In this document: piece after piece, positions 1 through 5,287 of the stretch
Position numbering within the stretch: the stretch's first letter is position 1
Layout of the letters: every line of letters starts with the position of its first letter
Origin: an uncultured Eubacteriales bacterium
GTDB taxonomy: Bacteria; Bacillota; Clostridia; Oscillospirales; CAG-272
Assembly: GCA_958352145.1 (NCBI GenBank)
Contig: CATWNM010000061.1
Span: forward strand, 1-5,684
Length of the DNA stretch: 5,684 bases
Reading direction: 5' to 3'
Notes under the pieces: generated by a model
What the model was told of the DNA's origin: nothing
Seen by the model: only the letters and a program-made list of their open reading frames with translations
The model's database searches: none
Program-made: the position numbers and the translations under genes

Positions 1-82
1 CTACTTCTCAGTTTCGTGTTTCTCTCGTTGTTCAATTTTCAATGACCAATCTGTCTTACCGTCCGACCTCTCTCGCGGCGAC
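1..82 (-). other. Untranslated leader, probably of an rRNA operon (5' part only)
   Basis: This is the transcript expected from the promoter at 89-117, read leftward to the window edge. It contains no ATG and no convincing ribosome binding site. At 30-47 the minus strand reads GGTCATTGAAAATTGAAC, which closely resembles the conserved boxA-like element (CTTTGAAAACTGAAC type) found in Bacillota upstream of 16S rRNA, where it supports antitermination. The 16S gene would lie off the left edge. A tRNA cluster or a protein gene with a long leader remains possible. The segment is seen directly; its identity is inferred from remembered family features. Confidence 0.6.
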
Positions 83-88
83 TTTTTT

Positions 89-117
89 AGTATATACTAT
101 CTTTTTTTGTTTGTCAA
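89..117 (-). promoter_or_regulatory. Strong sigma-A promoter, rRNA-operon type
   Basis: On the minus strand a perfect -35 box TTGACA (112-117) and a -10 box TATACT (89-94) are separated by exactly 17 bases. Upstream, at 118-160, the DNA is rich in A and T runs, as in an UP element. The base seven positions past the -10 box is a G (82), after six As; initiation with GTP is known for Bacillus rRNA promoters. The promoter fires leftward, out of the window, and lies beyond the SASP terminator, so it starts a separate unit. The promoter call is firm; the rRNA assignment rests on the leader that follows. Confidence 0.8.
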
Positions 118-160
118 CCCCTTTTTTAAAAAAACGACAATTTTATTTTTCATCAGGCAG

Positions 161-188
161 AAAAAGGCACCCGGTTACTCCGGGTGCC
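161..188 (-). terminator. Rho-independent terminator of the SASP gene
   Basis: A perfect 9-bp GC-rich stem (GGCACCCGG at 166-174 against CCGGGTGCC at 180-188) closes a 5-base loop. On the minus strand it is followed by TTTTT (165-161). It lies 27 bases past the SASP stop codon and also insulates the SASP gene from the leftward promoter at 89-117. A smaller inverted repeat (CATAG/CTATG, about 195-208) lies between the stop codon and the stem. Confidence 0.92.
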
Positions 189-214
189 CTAAACCATAGA
201 AATCTATGATTTTG

Positions 215-412
215 TTATTTGGTTTTGATTTCGTTCTCGTACTTCTCTACCATCTTTTTGACCATCTGGCCACCGATAGAGCCTGCCTGCCTAGAGGTGA
301 GATCACCGTTATAACCCTGGTTGAGCGTTACGCCGACCTCGCTTGCAGCTTCCATCTTGAACTTTTCAAGAGCAGCCTTAGCTTCAGGAACAAGTGTCTT
401 GTTGCTTGCCAT
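215..412 (-). CDS. Alpha/beta-type small acid-soluble spore protein (SASP)
   Basis: A 65-residue protein of the alpha/beta SASP family, which coats and protects DNA in the dormant spore and is later digested by the germination protease GPR to supply amino acids. Both family signatures are visible: the first helix with the cleavage region around K19-M-E-A-A-S-E-V-G-V28, and the second DNA-contacting block D37-L-T-S-R-Q-A-G-S-I-G-G-Q-M-V-K (37-52). Length is normal for the family. The start is well supported by GAGGAG seven bases upstream of the ATG. The gene appears monocistronic, with its own terminator at 161-188. One oddity is the residue after the scissile Glu21, which is Ala, where Ile, Phe or Val is usual. 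Family assignment is very secure; which paralogue it is cannot be told. Confidence 0.96.
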   Translation of the reverse strand: MASNKTLVPEAKAALEKFKMEAASEVGVTLNQGYNGDLTSRQAGSIGGQMVKKMVEKYENEIKTK

Positions 413-475
413 TTCTTTTCTCCTCTGTTTTCAAGTTATCTATATAATTGAGTCCGCTGTTGCGTCCTCTGGTAT

Positions 476-504
476 TATTATTTACCTAACCTTTTTCGTT
501 ATGA
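476..504 (-). promoter_or_regulatory. Possible forespore (sigma-F/sigma-G-like) promoter of the SASP gene
   Basis: On the minus strand TCATA (500-504) is followed after 14 bases by GTAAATAATA (476-485). This resembles the forespore consensus, roughly GYATA, about 15 bases, then GGnnAnAnTR, with one mismatch in each box and a spacer one base short. SASP genes are known to be transcribed by sigma-G, so a forespore promoter is expected in the 141-base gap upstream. The region is AT-rich, so chance matches are likely. Confidence 0.33.
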
Positions 505-553
505 ATGGCAATTTTAACACTTTTTTATTGAAATTTTTTCCCCTAAAAAATCG

Positions 554-1114
554 CTATACAAAAATTTTCTGTATTTGTTTGCCTTCAAGCGCAAGCAAAT
601 ACGTCTGTTCCAAAAGAGAAAAATCCGCAATCAGAGAGTGCGGTTTATTTTCCGGATCATCCTGATACATAGGGACAAAATATATGTGTTTACGCTCAAG
701 GAGCGCGGCAATGTTTTTTAAATTAGCCGAGAGTGCATCGTTGGAAGCCAGCGCAATAACCAGCGGCCGGTTGGAACGCAGATGCGCTTTTGCCGCCATC
801 GTAACTGCCGTATCGGTAATTCCATTGGCTATTTTAGATAAAGTATTGCCGGTACACGGACAGATTATCAAGCTTTCCAATATAATTTTAGGACCGAGCG
901 GCTCGGCATCATGAATTGTATGAATCACGGATTTTCCGCTCGCATGTTTCAAGCGCATGCAAAATTCATCCGCTTTTTGAAACCGGGTGTCCGTCGAAAA
1001 AACATTTTCACTGACAATCGGCTGCAGCGTATAACCTTTTTGCAGCATTTTTTCAAATTCACCGAATGATTTTTCCAGTGTGCAGAACGATCCGCAGAAT
1101 GCAAATCCGATCAT
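554..1114 (-). CDS. dpaB: Dipicolinate synthase subunit B
   Basis: A 186-residue flavoprotein-fold protein matching DpaB (SpoVFB; the B. subtilis protein is about 200 residues). With DpaA it converts the lysine-pathway intermediate 4-hydroxytetrahydrodipicolinate into dipicolinic acid in the mother cell; the product is then imported into the spore core. Recognisable blocks are the N-terminal GFAFCGSFCT (3-12), the nucleotide-binding type stretch PCTGNTLSKIANGITDTA (86-103) leading into MAAKAHLR, RPLVIALASNDAL (116-128), and the C-terminal FVPMYQDDPENKPHS (146-160). The ATG at 1114 is chosen because it overlaps the dpaA stop codon as ATGA, a translational-coupling arrangement, and places the conserved N terminus correctly. 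An upstream GGGAGGGAG serves as ribosome binding site at a rather long spacing (13 bases). The open frame extends to 1165 but that part only overlaps dpaA. It ends with TAG, and no strong terminator follows. Confidence 0.94.
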   Translation of the reverse strand: MIGFAFCGSFCTLEKSFGEFEKMLQKGYTLQPIVSENVFSTDTRFQKADEFCMRLKHASGKSVIHTIHDAEPLGPKIILESLIICPCTGNTLSKIANGITDTAVTMAAKAHLRSNRPLVIALASNDALSANLKNIAALLERKHIYFVPMYQDDPENKPHSLIADFSLLEQTYLLALEGKQIQKIFV

Positions 1115-2007
1115 GGCCTGGCGATCACTCCCTCCCGTATCAACAGTTCCAGCACGCAGTCGCAAATGATGCCGCCCGCAGTAAACGGCGCTACTTTTCC
1201 GGGCAGCGACAGCGCGTGCACAGTTTTGATGCCGCGCGCTTCGGCGGAATTAAAGTCCACACCGCCGCGTCCTGACGCAAGATCGACAATCAAACAGCAT
1301 TTCTCTAGTTTTTCAATCAGCGCTTTATCGATGATTTTTGCCGGCACCGTGTTAAATACAACATCCGCCTCGGCAATCGCACGCGTAAAATCGCCGGTTC
1401 CAAACTTTACAGGAGAATGCCCGCAAACTGCGGCCGCCGCTAATTCCTGCTGCCCACGCGCAGCTACGTACACTGCGGCGCCAATATTTTTCAGCATTGC
1501 TGCAAGTACTTTGCCAATCCGGCCATATCCGCATACCAGCGCTTTTGCGCCAAAAACCGTAATCGGCATTTCACGCATGGCAATTTCAACCGCGCCTTCA
1601 GCAGTCGGAATTGCATTTTTAATCTGTAATTCCTCGCATTCAAAATAGTCCAACAATGGAATATTGCATTCCTTTGCCGCTTCTTTAATTCCAAAATCAA
1701 ATTTGCCGCCGATGAGCAAAGTGTCGGCGGGCAATTCATTCATTAAATGAGACATGCGCAATTCAAAACCATCGGCAAACGGCGCGTTTACCCGAACGCC
1801 GTCCGTTGAAGCCGGCAATGGCAAAATGACCGCCCGGCTATCCGTTATGGCGCCATGCCAGTCGCCGCACCGCACGGAACGGCCAATATCGCCGTCACGC
1901 GCCAACCCCCATACCGCAGTTTCAAATCCCATATCTGAGAGGCGGCGTGCCAGTGCAGTTTGGCGCATATCGCCGCCGATTATTCCAATTTTTACATTTT
2001 CATACAT
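1111..2007 (-). CDS. dpaA: Dipicolinate synthase subunit A
   Basis: A 298-residue protein matching DpaA (SpoVFA; about 297 residues in B. subtilis), the NAD(P)-binding dehydrogenase-like subunit of dipicolinate synthase. Visible blocks, in order: GIIGGDMRQ (8-16), NAIPTAEGAVEIAM (131-144), the Rossmann loop GYGRIG (160-165), FNTVPAKII (218-226), DLASGRGGVDF (242-252) and LPGKVAPFTAG (268-278). The frame stays open up to an ATG at 2106, but the start at 2007 is preferred: it has GAGGGGG eleven bases upstream, gives the family length, and places GGDMRQ near the N terminus. The extra 33 upstream codons look unrelated to the family. It is the first gene of a two-gene operon with dpaB (4-bp overlap). 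In Bacillus this operon is read by sigma-K in the mother cell. No aspartokinase or dapA gene, adjacent in B. subtilis, is found here. Confidence 0.95.
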   Translation of the reverse strand: MYENVKIGIIGGDMRQTALARRLSDMGFETAVWGLARDGDIGRSVRCGDWHGAITDSRAVILPLPASTDGVRVNAPFADGFELRMSHLMNELPADTLLIGGKFDFGIKEAAKECNIPLLDYFECEELQIKNAIPTAEGAVEIAMREMPITVFGAKALVCGYGRIGKVLAAMLKNIGAAVYVAARGQQELAAAAVCGHSPVKFGTGDFTRAIAEADVVFNTVPAKIIDKALIEKLEKCCLIVDLASGRGGVDFNSAEARGIKTVHALSLPGKVAPFTAGGIICDCVLELLIREGVIARP

Positions 2008-2018
2008 GGCAACATCAT

Positions 2019-2025
2019 CCCCCTC
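2019..2025 (-). promoter_or_regulatory. Ribosome binding site that fixes the dpaA start
   Basis: On the minus strand GAGGGGG lies eleven bases before the ATG at 2007. The two upstream in-frame ATGs, at 2043 and 2106, lack a comparable purine-rich tract, so this site decides the start codon. Confidence 0.7.
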
Positions 2026-2030
2026 GCTTA

Positions 2031-2059
2031 CATAGTATGACATCCGGCGCTGCAAGGTG
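2031..2059 (-). promoter_or_regulatory. Possible sigma-K promoter of dpaAB
   Basis: On the minus strand CACC (2056-2059) is followed after 16 bases by CATACTATG (2031-2039). This fits the mother-cell sigma-K pattern (mACm, 16-17 bases, CATAnnnTA) except for the final base. CATACTAT also matches the sigma-E -10 pattern at 7 of 8 positions, but no sigma-E -35 box is evident. Expected initiation would fall at about 2024-2028, leaving an extremely short leader that begins at or within the ribosome binding site, which is a point against it. A 7-bp inverted repeat (CCGGCGC 2044-2050 / GCGCCGG 2071-2077) flanks the -35 element. Confidence 0.35.
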
Positions 2060-2130
2060 ACACAAAAGCCGCGCCGGCATATATGGGCGCCGCGCAATTC
2101 TTTCATTAATTATATATAGATTAAAAACAG

Positions 2131-2172
2131 CCATCTGCTCGTAAAAAGCCTTCAACCGGCTTTACGAGATGG
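2131..2172 (-). terminator. Imperfect hairpin with T-run; possible second terminator upstream of dpaA
   Basis: CTCGTAAAAAGCC (2138-2150) pairs with GGCTTTACGAG (2158-2168), leaving two bulged As, and CCAT/ATGG extends the base of the stem. On the minus strand the structure is followed by CTGTTTTTAA. Transcripts leaking from the oxidoreductase operon would reach this hairpin after the main terminator at 2245-2282. The T-run starts three bases from the stem, so its efficiency is uncertain. Confidence 0.4.
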
Positions 2173-2202
2173 GCTCCATATTTTTGGCGTTTTTATCCGA
2201 AT

Positions 2203-2227
2203 CATGGAACGCAAGCATGCTTCCATG
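2203..2227. repeat. Inverted repeat in the 2008-2315 intergenic gap
   Basis: CATGGAA (2203-2209) and TTCCATG (2221-2227) form a 7-bp inverted repeat; the interior GCA/TGC can extend the stem past one bulged C. No T-run follows on either strand, so it is not a simple terminator. Apart from this repeat, the neighbouring hairpins and the dpaA upstream signals, I see nothing else, and no gene, in 2008-2315. Confidence 0.5.
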
Positions 2228-2244
2228 CTCTGTCTCCCAACAAA

Positions 2245-2282
2245 TCTAAAAATCCGGCATTCGCAAAACGAATGCCGGATTT
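2245..2282 (-). terminator. Rho-independent terminator of the oxidoreductase operon
   Basis: A perfect 14-bp stem (2250-2263 with 2269-2282, core ATCCGGCATTCG) closes a 5-base loop. On the minus strand it runs into TTTTTAGATTT. It lies 33 bases past the stop codon of the Gfo/Idh/MocA gene and separates that operon from dpaAB. Confidence 0.93.
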
Positions 2283-2315
2283 CAAACCGAACAAACTATA
2301 CTTTCTTATAATCGT

Positions 2316-3320
2316 TTATTTCCAGTCAACATCGTAGCCGCATGTATACAAAACAAGTTTCTGCAATTCAAACTCATACTCGAAGCTAAACGGATTTTCC
2401 TTTCCCTCCGTAACCATTCTTGCAAAATCCATCATCATCGAGTCATAGCGTCCCGCCATTACCGCCGGAGGAACATGCATGTATTTGTCTTGATAGGTCG
2501 TCTTTTCGCACATTTCCCGCGTGGAGATCCGCATGGTTGTAGGTCCTTCCAGCGGACGGATTTCTACCGTGGCATTTTCGCCGCATACAACAAACTGACG
2601 CCGTCCATAACCGTTTACCTCGGTAGAATTCATGCGTATGACCGCGCTGAAATCCTCATATTCAAACACGGCAAGACACGTATCCTCGGCATTGTTTCCG
2701 TTCAGATGCGTCTTTTGGTTCAAACGTATAATGTTTTTCGGTTTGCCCGCAAACATATAGATCAAATCTACCATATGACAGCCAAGGAAAAACATAACCC
2801 CGCCTTTAAAATTCTCAAGCCATTTAATTTTTTCCTTGCTATGCTGCGTACACATAGCGGTATCGATTCCCGTCAATTTACCGATCTGACCGCTTTTATA
2901 CATTTTCAGGCAATGCTGAACCGCCGTATTATACCGATACATGTATGCAAGCTGAACAACCAGATTCTTTTCAGCAGCCTCGGAAAGAATTTGACTAAAA
3001 AGTGCAAGATCATCCCCGGCCGGTTTGTCAAGATGAATATGTACACCGCGGTCAATACAGCGTTTGGCAATATTCAACAAATTCAGTTCGTACCCTTCGA
3101 CAAGCACCGCATCAAGATTCGGAATTGCAAAGAGATCCTCTTCGCTCATAAACGGAATTCCCCGATAGGCCGGCTGATTCCGGCACTGCTCCTCCAGTTC
3201 CTTTGTTTCGGCTACGACGCCGACCACCTCGAAAATATCCGGATATTTTCTCACACACTGCAATTTTGCGGCGCTATGGTCATGAAGAACGCCAATATGC
3301 CCCAGCTTTATTTTTCGCAT
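2316..3320 (-). CDS. Gfo/Idh/MocA-family NAD(P)-dependent oxidoreductase
   Basis: A 334-residue cytoplasmic oxidoreductase of the glucose-fructose oxidoreductase / inositol dehydrogenase / MocA family, whose members oxidise or reduce a hydroxyl on sugars, cyclitols or their derivatives. The N-terminal Rossmann domain begins KLGHIGVLHDHS (5-16), with glycines looser than the usual GxGxxG. The family lysine motif appears as DKP (98-100) instead of the common EKP. The C-terminal domain has GGVMFFLGCHMVDL (173-186), containing the His182/Asp185 pair where the family places catalytic residues. GAGG eight bases upstream supports the ATG. It lies 17 bases after the dehydrogenase gene at 3338-4369, so the two are certainly co-transcribed, and it is last in the operon. 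Substrate and cofactor preference cannot be read from sequence. A fused form of this gene pair is known from other bacteria, which suggests the two proteins act in consecutive or linked redox steps. Confidence 0.9.
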   Translation of the reverse strand: MRKIKLGHIGVLHDHSAAKLQCVRKYPDIFEVVGVVAETKELEEQCRNQPAYRGIPFMSEEDLFAIPNLDAVLVEGYELNLLNIAKRCIDRGVHIHLDKPAGDDLALFSQILSEAAEKNLVVQLAYMYRYNTAVQHCLKMYKSGQIGKLTGIDTAMCTQHSKEKIKWLENFKGGVMFFLGCHMVDLIYMFAGKPKNIIRLNQKTHLNGNNAEDTCLAVFEYEDFSAVIRMNSTEVNGYGRRQFVVCGENATVEIRPLEGPTTMRISTREMCEKTTYQDKYMHVPPAVMAGRYDSMMMDFARMVTEGKENPFSFEYEFELQKLVLYTCGYDVDWK

Positions 3321-3337
3321 GGCCTTTACCTCATCTT

Positions 3338-4369
3338 TTATACTTTGGTCCAGTCAAACTGAACGCCAAAGGGAAAATCTTTTTCTGTAGCCAGCCTCCT
3401 GAATACTTCAGGCGCTTCATCCGGCGTATGTATCTCGGAGATCATCTTTTTTAAATCGATTCGGCCAAATTCCAGAAGCTTGAAGACGGCGTTTACTTCG
3501 TCGCGATAATTCCAGTAATGCGGATACGATTCATATTCAGGGCGCGCGCTCGTATGCGCGCCGACCAATGTAATGCCTGGATAGTGAACTTTTCTGTAAT
3601 AATCAATCGTAAAGTTCGAGTCCCGCGTACAGCCCAAAAGCGCGACGCGTCCCTGACGTTTCATGCAATCGAGCGCCATATCCAGTCCTTCGCCTCTGCC
3701 GGTCACTTCAATAGCGACATTTGCGCCGCCGCCCGTCAATTTCTTTACTATCGCAGCAAATTCGGACTTTGTTGGATCCAAAGCAAAATCAGCGCCGATC
3801 GACAAAGCAAAACTGCGCCGATCTTCCACCGGATCCACTGCGATTACCGGAGCAAGTCCCGCAGCCTTTGCAAACTGAACCGCAAACTGGCCGAGGATTC
3901 CAAGTCCCATAATGATTACGGATTCTCCGATTTCAGCTTGGGTCTTTCTCAGCGCAGCTACCGGAAATGTCGTAATGGTCGCCATAGACGCTTCCGACAG
4001 CGTAATAGCGTCGGACGGCAGCTTAACTACACGGCGAGCCTTTACTTTACAATAAGAACTGTGCGTACCGAACAAAACGGCAACACGGTCGTTTTCCTTT
4101 ACGGAAGTTACATTTGCGCCCGTTTTGTATACGATGCCCGCGCCGCTATAGCCCAAATATCTCGGAAACTGCGGATGCGCGGAAGAAACCGCAAGCGGCG
4201 TTCCCCCGTACACATTTAAATCGCCGATGAGGTTCGCCTTCTCCGTACCGTTGCTGATCGTTGTATATGCAATTTTAACGATCACCTCATCTTCGCCCGG
4301 TTCGCCAATTTGACGGTCCAAAAGTTCCGCCGTGTTCGGCGCAGTAAATACAATTTGCTTGATTTGCAT
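3338..4369 (-). CDS. Medium-chain dehydrogenase/reductase lacking zinc ligands (BchC/bi-domain type)
   Basis: A 343-residue protein of the zinc-type alcohol dehydrogenase superfamily (MDR). The GroES-like domain occupies about 1-145 and the Rossmann domain about 146-290 with the loop GLGILG (155-160). Asp179 at the end of the second strand (VIAVDP) favours NAD(H) over NADP(H). The zinc sites are not conserved: the first catalytic cysteine is replaced in TISNGTEK (37-44), GHE is replaced by GYS in GYSGAG (73-78), and the four-cysteine structural zinc lobe is missing. The ISNGTEK signature and the late block SARPEYESYP (274-283) are typical, as I recall, of the BchC-like branch and of dehydrogenase domains fused to Gfo/Idh/MocA domains. 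AGAGG lies eight bases before the ATG. It is the first gene of the operon with the Gfo/Idh/MocA gene and is divergent from the AraC regulator. Family placement is secure; substrate unknown. Confidence 0.9.
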   Translation of the reverse strand: MQIKQIVFTAPNTAELLDRQIGEPGEDEVIVKIAYTTISNGTEKANLIGDLNVYGGTPLAVSSAHPQFPRYLGYSGAGIVYKTGANVTSVKENDRVAVLFGTHSSYCKVKARRVVKLPSDAITLSEASMATITTFPVAALRKTQAEIGESVIIMGLGILGQFAVQFAKAAGLAPVIAVDPVEDRRSFALSIGADFALDPTKSEFAAIVKKLTGGGANVAIEVTGRGEGLDMALDCMKRQGRVALLGCTRDSNFTIDYYRKVHYPGITLVGAHTSARPEYESYPHYWNYRDEVNAVFKLLEFGRIDLKKMISEIHTPDEAPEVFRRLATEKDFPFGVQFDWTKV

Positions 4370-4403
4370 AATCCCAGCCTCTTTTTTTACTTAATACAAA
4401 TAT

Positions 4404-4432
4404 ATTATACTGTATTGACCATGTCGAAACAA
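4404..4432 (-). promoter_or_regulatory. Promoter of the oxidoreductase operon
   Basis: On the minus strand a perfect -10 box TATAAT (4404-4409) stands 17 bases from a weak -35 TTGTTT (4427-4432; three of six consensus bases). Initiation is expected near 4397, giving a leader of about 28 bases. The strong -10 and weak -35 suit an activator-dependent promoter. It overlaps the plus-strand promoter at 4415-4443. Confidence 0.7.
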
Positions 4433-4465
4433 TGTGCTATACTATCAAAAAAAGATACTATATTC
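4406..4465 (+). repeat. Three copies of an ATACTRT motif across the divergent promoters; candidate operator
   Basis: ATACTGT at 4407, ATACTAT at 4439 and ATACTAT at 4455 are direct repeats whose starts are 32 and 16 bases apart. The outer two extend to ATACTGTATTG and ATACTATATTC. The middle copy covers most of the plus-strand -10 box, and the first copy overlaps the minus-strand -10 box. AraC-family regulators commonly bind direct repeats next to their own promoters, so these are candidate sites for the adjacent regulator. The AT-rich context and the resemblance to -10 boxes weaken the case. Confidence 0.35.
4415..4443 (+). promoter_or_regulatory. Promoter of the AraC-family regulator gene
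   Basis: TTGACC (4415-4420) and TATACT (4438-4443), each one base off consensus, are separated by 17 bases. Initiation is expected near 4450, giving a leader of about 33 bases before the ATG at 4483. Its -35 region interleaves with that of the divergent promoter over 4415-4432, so polymerase can hardly occupy both at once. Confidence 0.75.
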
Positions 4466-4473
4466 TTGCGAAC

Positions 4474-4479
4474 GGGGGA
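4474..4479 (+). promoter_or_regulatory. Ribosome binding site that fixes the araC-type start
   Basis: GGGGGA ends three bases before the ATG at 4483. An earlier in-frame ATG at 4432 lies inside the promoter spacer, upstream of the expected transcript start, and cannot be used from this promoter. Confidence 0.65.
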
Positions 4480-4482
4480 CAT

Positions 4483-5235
4483 ATGAATACACTTCCGTAC
4501 ATAAACGACTTTAGCATAACTCTGTATAAATTTTATAATTACAGAGTCTCCAACAATCCGCTTATTTACAAAAGGCCATGCATCGGATATATTTTAAAAG
4601 GCGAAGCGGAATTTCTGTACAACGGACACAGTCTGGCGGCAAAAGAGGGCGATTTAATCTACATCAGCACAGGAACACAATATTATTCGATTTGGAAAGG
4701 CTCGCCGGATATATACTGGTACTCCATAAGCTACAATTTTATCAATTTCGACGATAAAGCAGAATATAAATTTCAAATACTAAAAAACTATCCGCCGGAT
4801 CTGTTTGCACAGATTTACAATAAATATGAAGCTAAATCCATGGAAAGTCTCGGCCTCTTTTATATCTTCCTCGAAAAAATGTACACAAATTTAAAAAAAG
4901 AGGAGTACGTAAAAGAAAAGGCCGCTGTGCGGCCTGCGCTTGAATATATAGAAAGAAATTATACAGAGAAAATCCCCATTGAATTTTTAGCGCAGCTATG
5001 CAATTTCAGCCAAGCTCGCTTCTTTACTTTATTTAAAGCCGCGACCGGCTGTACGCCGATCGAATATAAAAACAATATACTGATCCAAAACGGGGTAAAA
5101 CTGCTTGCAGAATCACAAATGTCAGTTGAAGAAATCAGCGATACCCTGGGATTTTCGTCCGTGGCTTATTTCAGGCGCGTGTTTAAAAACATAACGAAAA
5201 AAACGCCGAAAGACATTCGAAAAATGCAAGATTGA
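4483..5235 (+). CDS. AraC-family transcriptional regulator
   Basis: A 250-residue cytoplasmic regulator. The N-terminal part (about 20-90) has the cupin-like pattern of AraC sensor domains, including GYILKGEAEFLYNG (35-48) and KEGDLIYIS (54-62); it would bind a small ligand, typically a sugar. The C-terminal domain (about 147-250) holds two helix-turn-helix motifs: IPIEFLAQLCNFSQARFFTLF (164-184, ending in the family's KAATGCTPIEY) and MSVEEISDTLGFSSVAYF (213-230), followed by the signature RRVFKNITKKTPKDIR. Both DNA-binding helices look intact. It is divergent from the dehydrogenase/Gfo operon, with only 113 bases between the start codons, so it most likely controls that operon, probably as an activator, and may regulate itself through the overlapping promoters. 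Codon use is more AT-rich than in dpaAB. No clear terminator follows. The ligand is unknown. Confidence 0.92.
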   Translation: MNTLPYINDFSITLYKFYNYRVSNNPLIYKRPCIGYILKGEAEFLYNGHSLAAKEGDLIYISTGTQYYSIWKGSPDIYWYSISYNFINFDDKAEYKFQILKNYPPDLFAQIYNKYEAKSMESLGLFYIFLEKMYTNLKKEEYVKEKAAVRPALEYIERNYTEKIPIEFLAQLCNFSQARFFTLFKAATGCTPIEYKNNILIQNGVKLLAESQMSVEEISDTLGFSSVAYFRRVFKNITKKTPKDIRKMQD

Positions 5236-5256
5236 TCTCTGGTTACATAATTTTTT

Positions 5257-5287
5257 CCGCCTCTTTTTTTAAAAAACGGATAGGCGG
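5257..5287. other. GC-based inverted repeat downstream of the AraC gene; weak terminator candidate
   Basis: CCGCCT (5257-5262) pairs with AGGCGG (5282-5287) around a loop holding T7A6, which can add weak A-T pairs. It starts 21 bases past the regulator's stop codon. Neither strand shows a convincing T-run immediately after the stem, so termination here is uncertain. Its right arm touches the start of the antiporter remnant. Confidence 0.35.

Noticed and set aside
118..137. Similarity between the T6A7 tract here and the T7A6 tract at 5264-5276
   Set aside because: Both are simple homopolymer runs; the shared flanking bases are too few to indicate a repeat or mobile-element end.
1115..1165. 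Longer dpaB start at 1165
   Set aside because: The extra 17 codons lie wholly inside dpaA and do not resemble DpaB; the ATGA overlap at 1111-1114 gives the family N terminus.
1166..1648. Open frame on the plus strand (160 codons) opposite dpaA
   Set aside because: Its Ala/Ser/Pro-rich translation is what GC-biased codons of dpaA yield on the opposite strand, and the dpaA motifs are unambiguous.
2475..3362. Long open frame on the plus strand (295 codons) opposite the Gfo/Idh/MocA gene
   Set aside because: It is antisense to a gene with clear family motifs, its translation is rich in His, Phe and Ile without a recognisable fold, and no good ribosome binding site precedes it.
3518..4219. Open frame on the plus strand (233 codons) opposite the MDR gene
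   Set aside because: Arg/Ser-rich translation with no recognisable domain, antisense to a well-conserved dehydrogenase.
4432..4482. Earlier start codon for the AraC regulator at 4432
   Set aside because: That ATG lies between the -35 and -10 boxes of the gene's own promoter, so it would not be transcribed; the ATG at 4483 has a ribosome binding site.
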